Below are positions 60,301 through 64,000 of a stretch of 64,000 nucleotides of DNA, piece after piece (positions within the stretch are counted from its first letter, which is position 1; each line of letters starts with the position of its first letter). The position numbers and the translations under genes are program-made. The stretch covers positions 24,319,514 through 24,383,513 of the forward strand of contig CM055911.1 of NCBI GenBank assembly GCA_029582155.1, given 5' to 3'. Origin of the DNA: Panopea generosa. Its lineage: Eukaryota > Mollusca > Bivalvia > Adapedonta > Hiatellidae. A model generated the notes under the pieces. The model had not been told where the DNA came from. It saw nothing but the letters and a program-made list of their open reading frames with translations, and searched no databases.

Positions 60301-63300
60301 ACCAGGTAGTCCGCATGTGGTTACCACAACGATGTGATGTGTACAGTGACTTACTTACATTGTTGATATGTCTCTGAAAATATTGACCAGATAATCCGCA
60401 TGTGGTTACCACAACGATGTGATGTGTACAGTGACTTAATTACGTTGTTTATATGTCTCTTATAATACGGACCAGATAGTCCGCATGTTGTTACCATAGG
60501 TTGTTTATATGTATCTGATAATACGGACCAGATAGTCCGCATGTGGTTACCACAAAGATGTGATGTGTACAGTGACTTAATTACGTCGTTTATATGTCTC
60601 TGAAAATATTGACCAGGTAGTCCGCATGTGGTTACCACAACGATGTGATGTGTACAGTGACTTAATTACGTTGTTTATACGTCTGATAATATTGACCAGA
60701 TAGTTTGCATGTGGTTACCACAACGATGTGATGTGACAATGACTTAATTACGTTGTTTATATGTCTCTGATAATATGGACCAGATAGTCCGCATGTGGTT
60801 ACCACAACGATGTGATGTGACATTGACTTAATTAGGTTGTTTATATGTCTCTGATAATATGGGCCAGACAGTCCGCATGTGGTTACCACAACGATGTGAT
60901 GTGACAATGACTTAATTAGGTTGTTTATATGTCTATGATGATATTGACCAGATAGTCCGCATGTGGTTACCACAACGATACGATGTGTACAGTGACTTAA
61001 TTACGTTGTTTATACGTCTGATAATATTGACCAGATAGTCCGCATGTGGTTACAACAACGATGTGATGTGTACAGCGACTTAATTAGGTTTTTTATATGT
61101 CTCTGATAATATGGACCAGATAGTCCGCATGTGGTTACCACAACGATGTGATGCGACAGTGACTTAATTACGTTGTTTATATGTCTCTGATGATATGGAC
61201 CAAATAGTCCGCATGTGTTAACACAACGATATGATGTGACAGTGACTTAATTACGTAGTCTATATGTGTCTGATAATATGGACCAGATAGTCTGCATGTG
61301 GATACCACAACGATGTGATGTGACTTAATGACGTTGTTTATATGTCTCTGATGATATGGACCAGATAGTCCGCATGTGGTATCATAACGATGTAATGTGA
61401 CAGTGACTTAATTAGGTTGTTATATATGTCTCTGATAATATGGACCAGATAGTCTGCATGTGGTTAACACAACGATGTGATGTGACAATGAATTAATTAC
61501 GTTGTTTATATGTCTCTGATAATATGGACCAGATAGTCCGCATGTGGTTACCACAACGATGTGATGCGACAGTGACTTAATTACGTTGTTTATATGTCTC
61601 TGATGATATGGACCAAATAGTCCGCATGTGTTAACACAACGATATGATGTGACAGTGACTTAATTACGTAGTCTATATGTGTCTGATAATATGGACCAGA
61701 TAGTCTGCATTTGGATACCACAACGATGTGATGTGACTTAATGACGTTGTTTATATGTCTCTGATGATATGGACCAGATAGTCCGCATGTGGTATCATAA
61801 CGATGTAATGTGACAGTGACTTAATTAGGTTGTTATATATGTCTCTGATAATATGGACCAGATAGTCTGCATGTGGTTAACACAACGATGTGATGTGACA
61901 ATGAATTAATTACGTTGTTTATATGTATCTGATGATATAGACAAGATAGTCCGCATGTAGTTACCACAACGATGTGATGTGACAGTGACTTAATTAGGTT
62001 GTTTATATGTCTCTGGTGGTATGGACCAGATAGTCCGCATGTGGTTACCACAACGATGTGACGTGTACAGTGACTTAATTTGGTTGTTTATATGTCTCTG
62101 ATAATATGGACCAGATAGTTCGCATGTGGTTACCACAACGATGTGACGTGTACAGTGACTTAATGACGTTGTTGACATGTCTCTGATATTATGGACCAGA
62201 TAGTCCGCATGTGGTTACCAAATTGAGGTAATGTGTACAGTGATTTAATAACGTTGTTTATATGCCTCTGATGATATGGACCAGAAAGTCCGCATGTGGT
62301 ATCACAACGATGTGATGTGACAGTGACTTAATTAGGTTGTTTATATGTCTCTGATAATATAGACCAGATGGTCTGCATCTGGTTAACACAACGATGTGAT
62401 GTGACAATGACTTAATAACGTTGTTTAGATGTATCTGATGATATGCCCCAGATAGTCCGCATGTGGTTACCACAACGATGTGATGTGTACAGCGACTTAA
62501 TTAGGTTGTTTATATGTCTCTGATAATATGGACCAGACAGTCCGCATGTGGTTACCACAACGATGTGATGTGACAGTGACTAAATTAAGTTGTTTATATG
62601 TAACTGATGGTATGGACCAAATAGTCCGCATGTGGTTACCACAGCGATGTGACCTGTACAGTGACTTAATTTGGTTGTTTATATGTCTCTGATAATATGG
62701 ACCAGATAGTCCGCATGTGGTCACCACAACGATGTGATGTGTACAGCGATTTAATTAGGTTGTTTATATGTCTCTGATGATATGGACCAGATAGTCCGCA
62801 TGTGGTTACCACAACGATGTGATGTGTAGAGTGACGTACTTAAGTTCTTTATATGTCTCTGATAATATGGACAAGGTAATTCTCATGTGGTTACCACAAC
62901 GATGTGATTTGTACAGTAACTTAATTATGTTGTTTAGATGTCTCTGATAATATGGACCAGATAGTCCGCATGTGCTTACCACAACGATGTAATGTGACAG
63001 TGACTTAATTACATTATGTATATGTCTCTGATAATATGGACCAGACAGTCCGCATGTGGTTTCTACAACGATGTGATGTGACAGTGACTTAATTAGGTTG
63101 TTTATATGTCTCTGATGACATGGACCAAATAGTTCGCATGTGGTTACCACAACGATGTGATGTGTACAGTGACTTAATTACGTTGTTTATACGTCTGATA
63201 ATATTGACAAGATAGTCTGCATGTGGTTACCACAGCCATATGATGTGACAATAACTTAATTACGTTGTTTATATGTCTCTGATAATATGGACCAGATAGT

Positions 63301-64000
63301 CCGCATGTGGTTACCACAACGATGTGATGTGACAGTGACTTAATTAGGTTGTTTATATGTGTCTGATAATATGGACCAGACAGTCCGCATGTGGTTACCA
63401 CAACGATGTGATGTGACAGTGACTTAATTAGGTTGTTTATATGTCTCTGATGATATTGACAAGATAGTCCGCATGTGGTTACCACAACGATGTGATGTCT
63501 ACAGTGACTTAATTACATTGTTTATACGTCTGATAATATTGACCAGATAGTCTGCATGTGGTTACCACAACGATGTGATGTGTACAGCGACTTAATTAGG
63601 TTGTTTATATGTCTCTGATAATATGGACCAGATAGTCCGCATGTGGTTACCACAAGGGTGTGATGTGACAGTTACTGTTTTACATTGTTTATATGTCTCT
63701 GATGATATGGACCAGATAGTCTGCATGTGGTTAACACAACGATGTGATGTGACAGTGATTTAATTACGTTGTCTATATGTCTGATAATATGGACCAGATA
63801 GAACGCATGTGGTTACCACAACGATGTGATGTGACTTAATGAAACTGTTTATATGTCTCTGATGATATGGACCAGATAGTCCGCATGTGGTATCATAACG
63901 ATGTGATGTGACAGTGACTTAATATGTTGTTTATATGTCTCTGATAATATGGACCAGATAGTTTGCATGTGGTTACCAGAACGATGTGATGTGACAATGA
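54352..64000. repeat. 84/85 bp satellite array (runs off the window)
   Basis: About 115 tandem monomers. The core is GACTTAATTACGTTGTTTAT, ATGTCTCTGATAATATGGAC, CAGATAGTCCGCATGTGG and TTACCACAACGATGTGATGT. Two length classes differ at the joint: GTGACAGTGACTT gives 84 bp and GTGTACAGTGACTT gives 85 bp. Short monomers of about 57 bp that lose the ACAACGATG part occur near 54,840, 55,230, 55,880, 59,650, 59,705, 59,850 and 60,490. Higher-order repeats are visible. Minus-strand frames of VTTCGLSGPYYQRHINN units persist only where 84 bp monomers run together. Confidence 0.96.

Noticed and set aside
56214-63485. Minus-strand frames of repeated VTTCGLSGPYYQRHINN units, up to 142 codons
   Set aside because: They last only as long as 84 bp monomers follow one another; every 85 bp or short monomer breaks the frame.
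54352-64000. CRISPR-like regular repeats
   Set aside because: Whole monomers are tandem with no unique spacers, and the context is a eukaryotic satellite.
1-64000. Endogenous retrovirus, other LTR element or Polinton
   Set aside because: I looked for protease, integrase, capsid and long terminal repeat signals and saw none. Both reverse transcriptases belong to non-LTR elements.

Overview
The window looks like a stretch of an animal nuclear genome, most likely a bivalve mollusc. It is AT-rich, its genes have GT-AG introns, and it is crowded with tRNA-headed SINEs, non-LTR retrotransposons, micro- and minisatellites and long satellite arrays. Several SINE 3' ends (for example '...GTTGAAAGCGACGCTAAACA' and '...TGTTGAACATGGC') are of a kind I associate with molluscs. 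The species cannot be fixed from the sequence alone.

Layout. A unit of about 9-10 kb is present three times in the same orientation: 1-10,519 (its left end lies outside the window), 24,297-34,309 and 37,049-46,185. Each unit runs from a G/T-rich repeat and an (AGT)n tract, through a shared non-coding block with a possible MITE, several SINEs and a 29-30 bp minisatellite, to one complete three-exon gene on the minus strand. That gene encodes a secreted thaumatin-like protein (TLP, PR-5 family) of 241 residues. All three copies keep the reading frame, the splice sites, 16 cysteines and the acidic-cleft residues. They differ at 5 to 10 amino acids.

Between units 1 and 2 (10,520-24,296) lie a 5'-truncated LINE on the plus strand, a SINE cluster, a 26/34 bp satellite, a 41 bp satellite with many ATTACGTAAT palindromes, the last exon of a gene ending in an SH3-like domain, and a repeat rich in TGACCTTGACCTTTG motifs. 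Units 2 and 3 are separated only by a second 5'-truncated LINE on the minus strand, whose two ends coincide with the ends of the two units.

Right of unit 3 (46,186-54,351) are a diverged relic of the TLP upstream region, a second segmental duplication of the SINE cluster and 26/34 bp satellite seen at 15.1-18.5 kb, a probable CORE-type SINE, and a 350 bp inverted-repeat element. From 54,352 to the window end the sequence is one satellite of about 84-85 bp monomers with higher-order repeats.

The only functional host coding sequence I can support is the three TLP genes and the SH3-domain terminal exon. TLPs are known chiefly as secreted defence proteins that bind or cut beta-1,3-glucan. A head-to-tail family of three intact copies in such a repeat-rich setting suggests recent amplification of a possible antifungal or glucan-recognition gene, but that role is inferred from the family.
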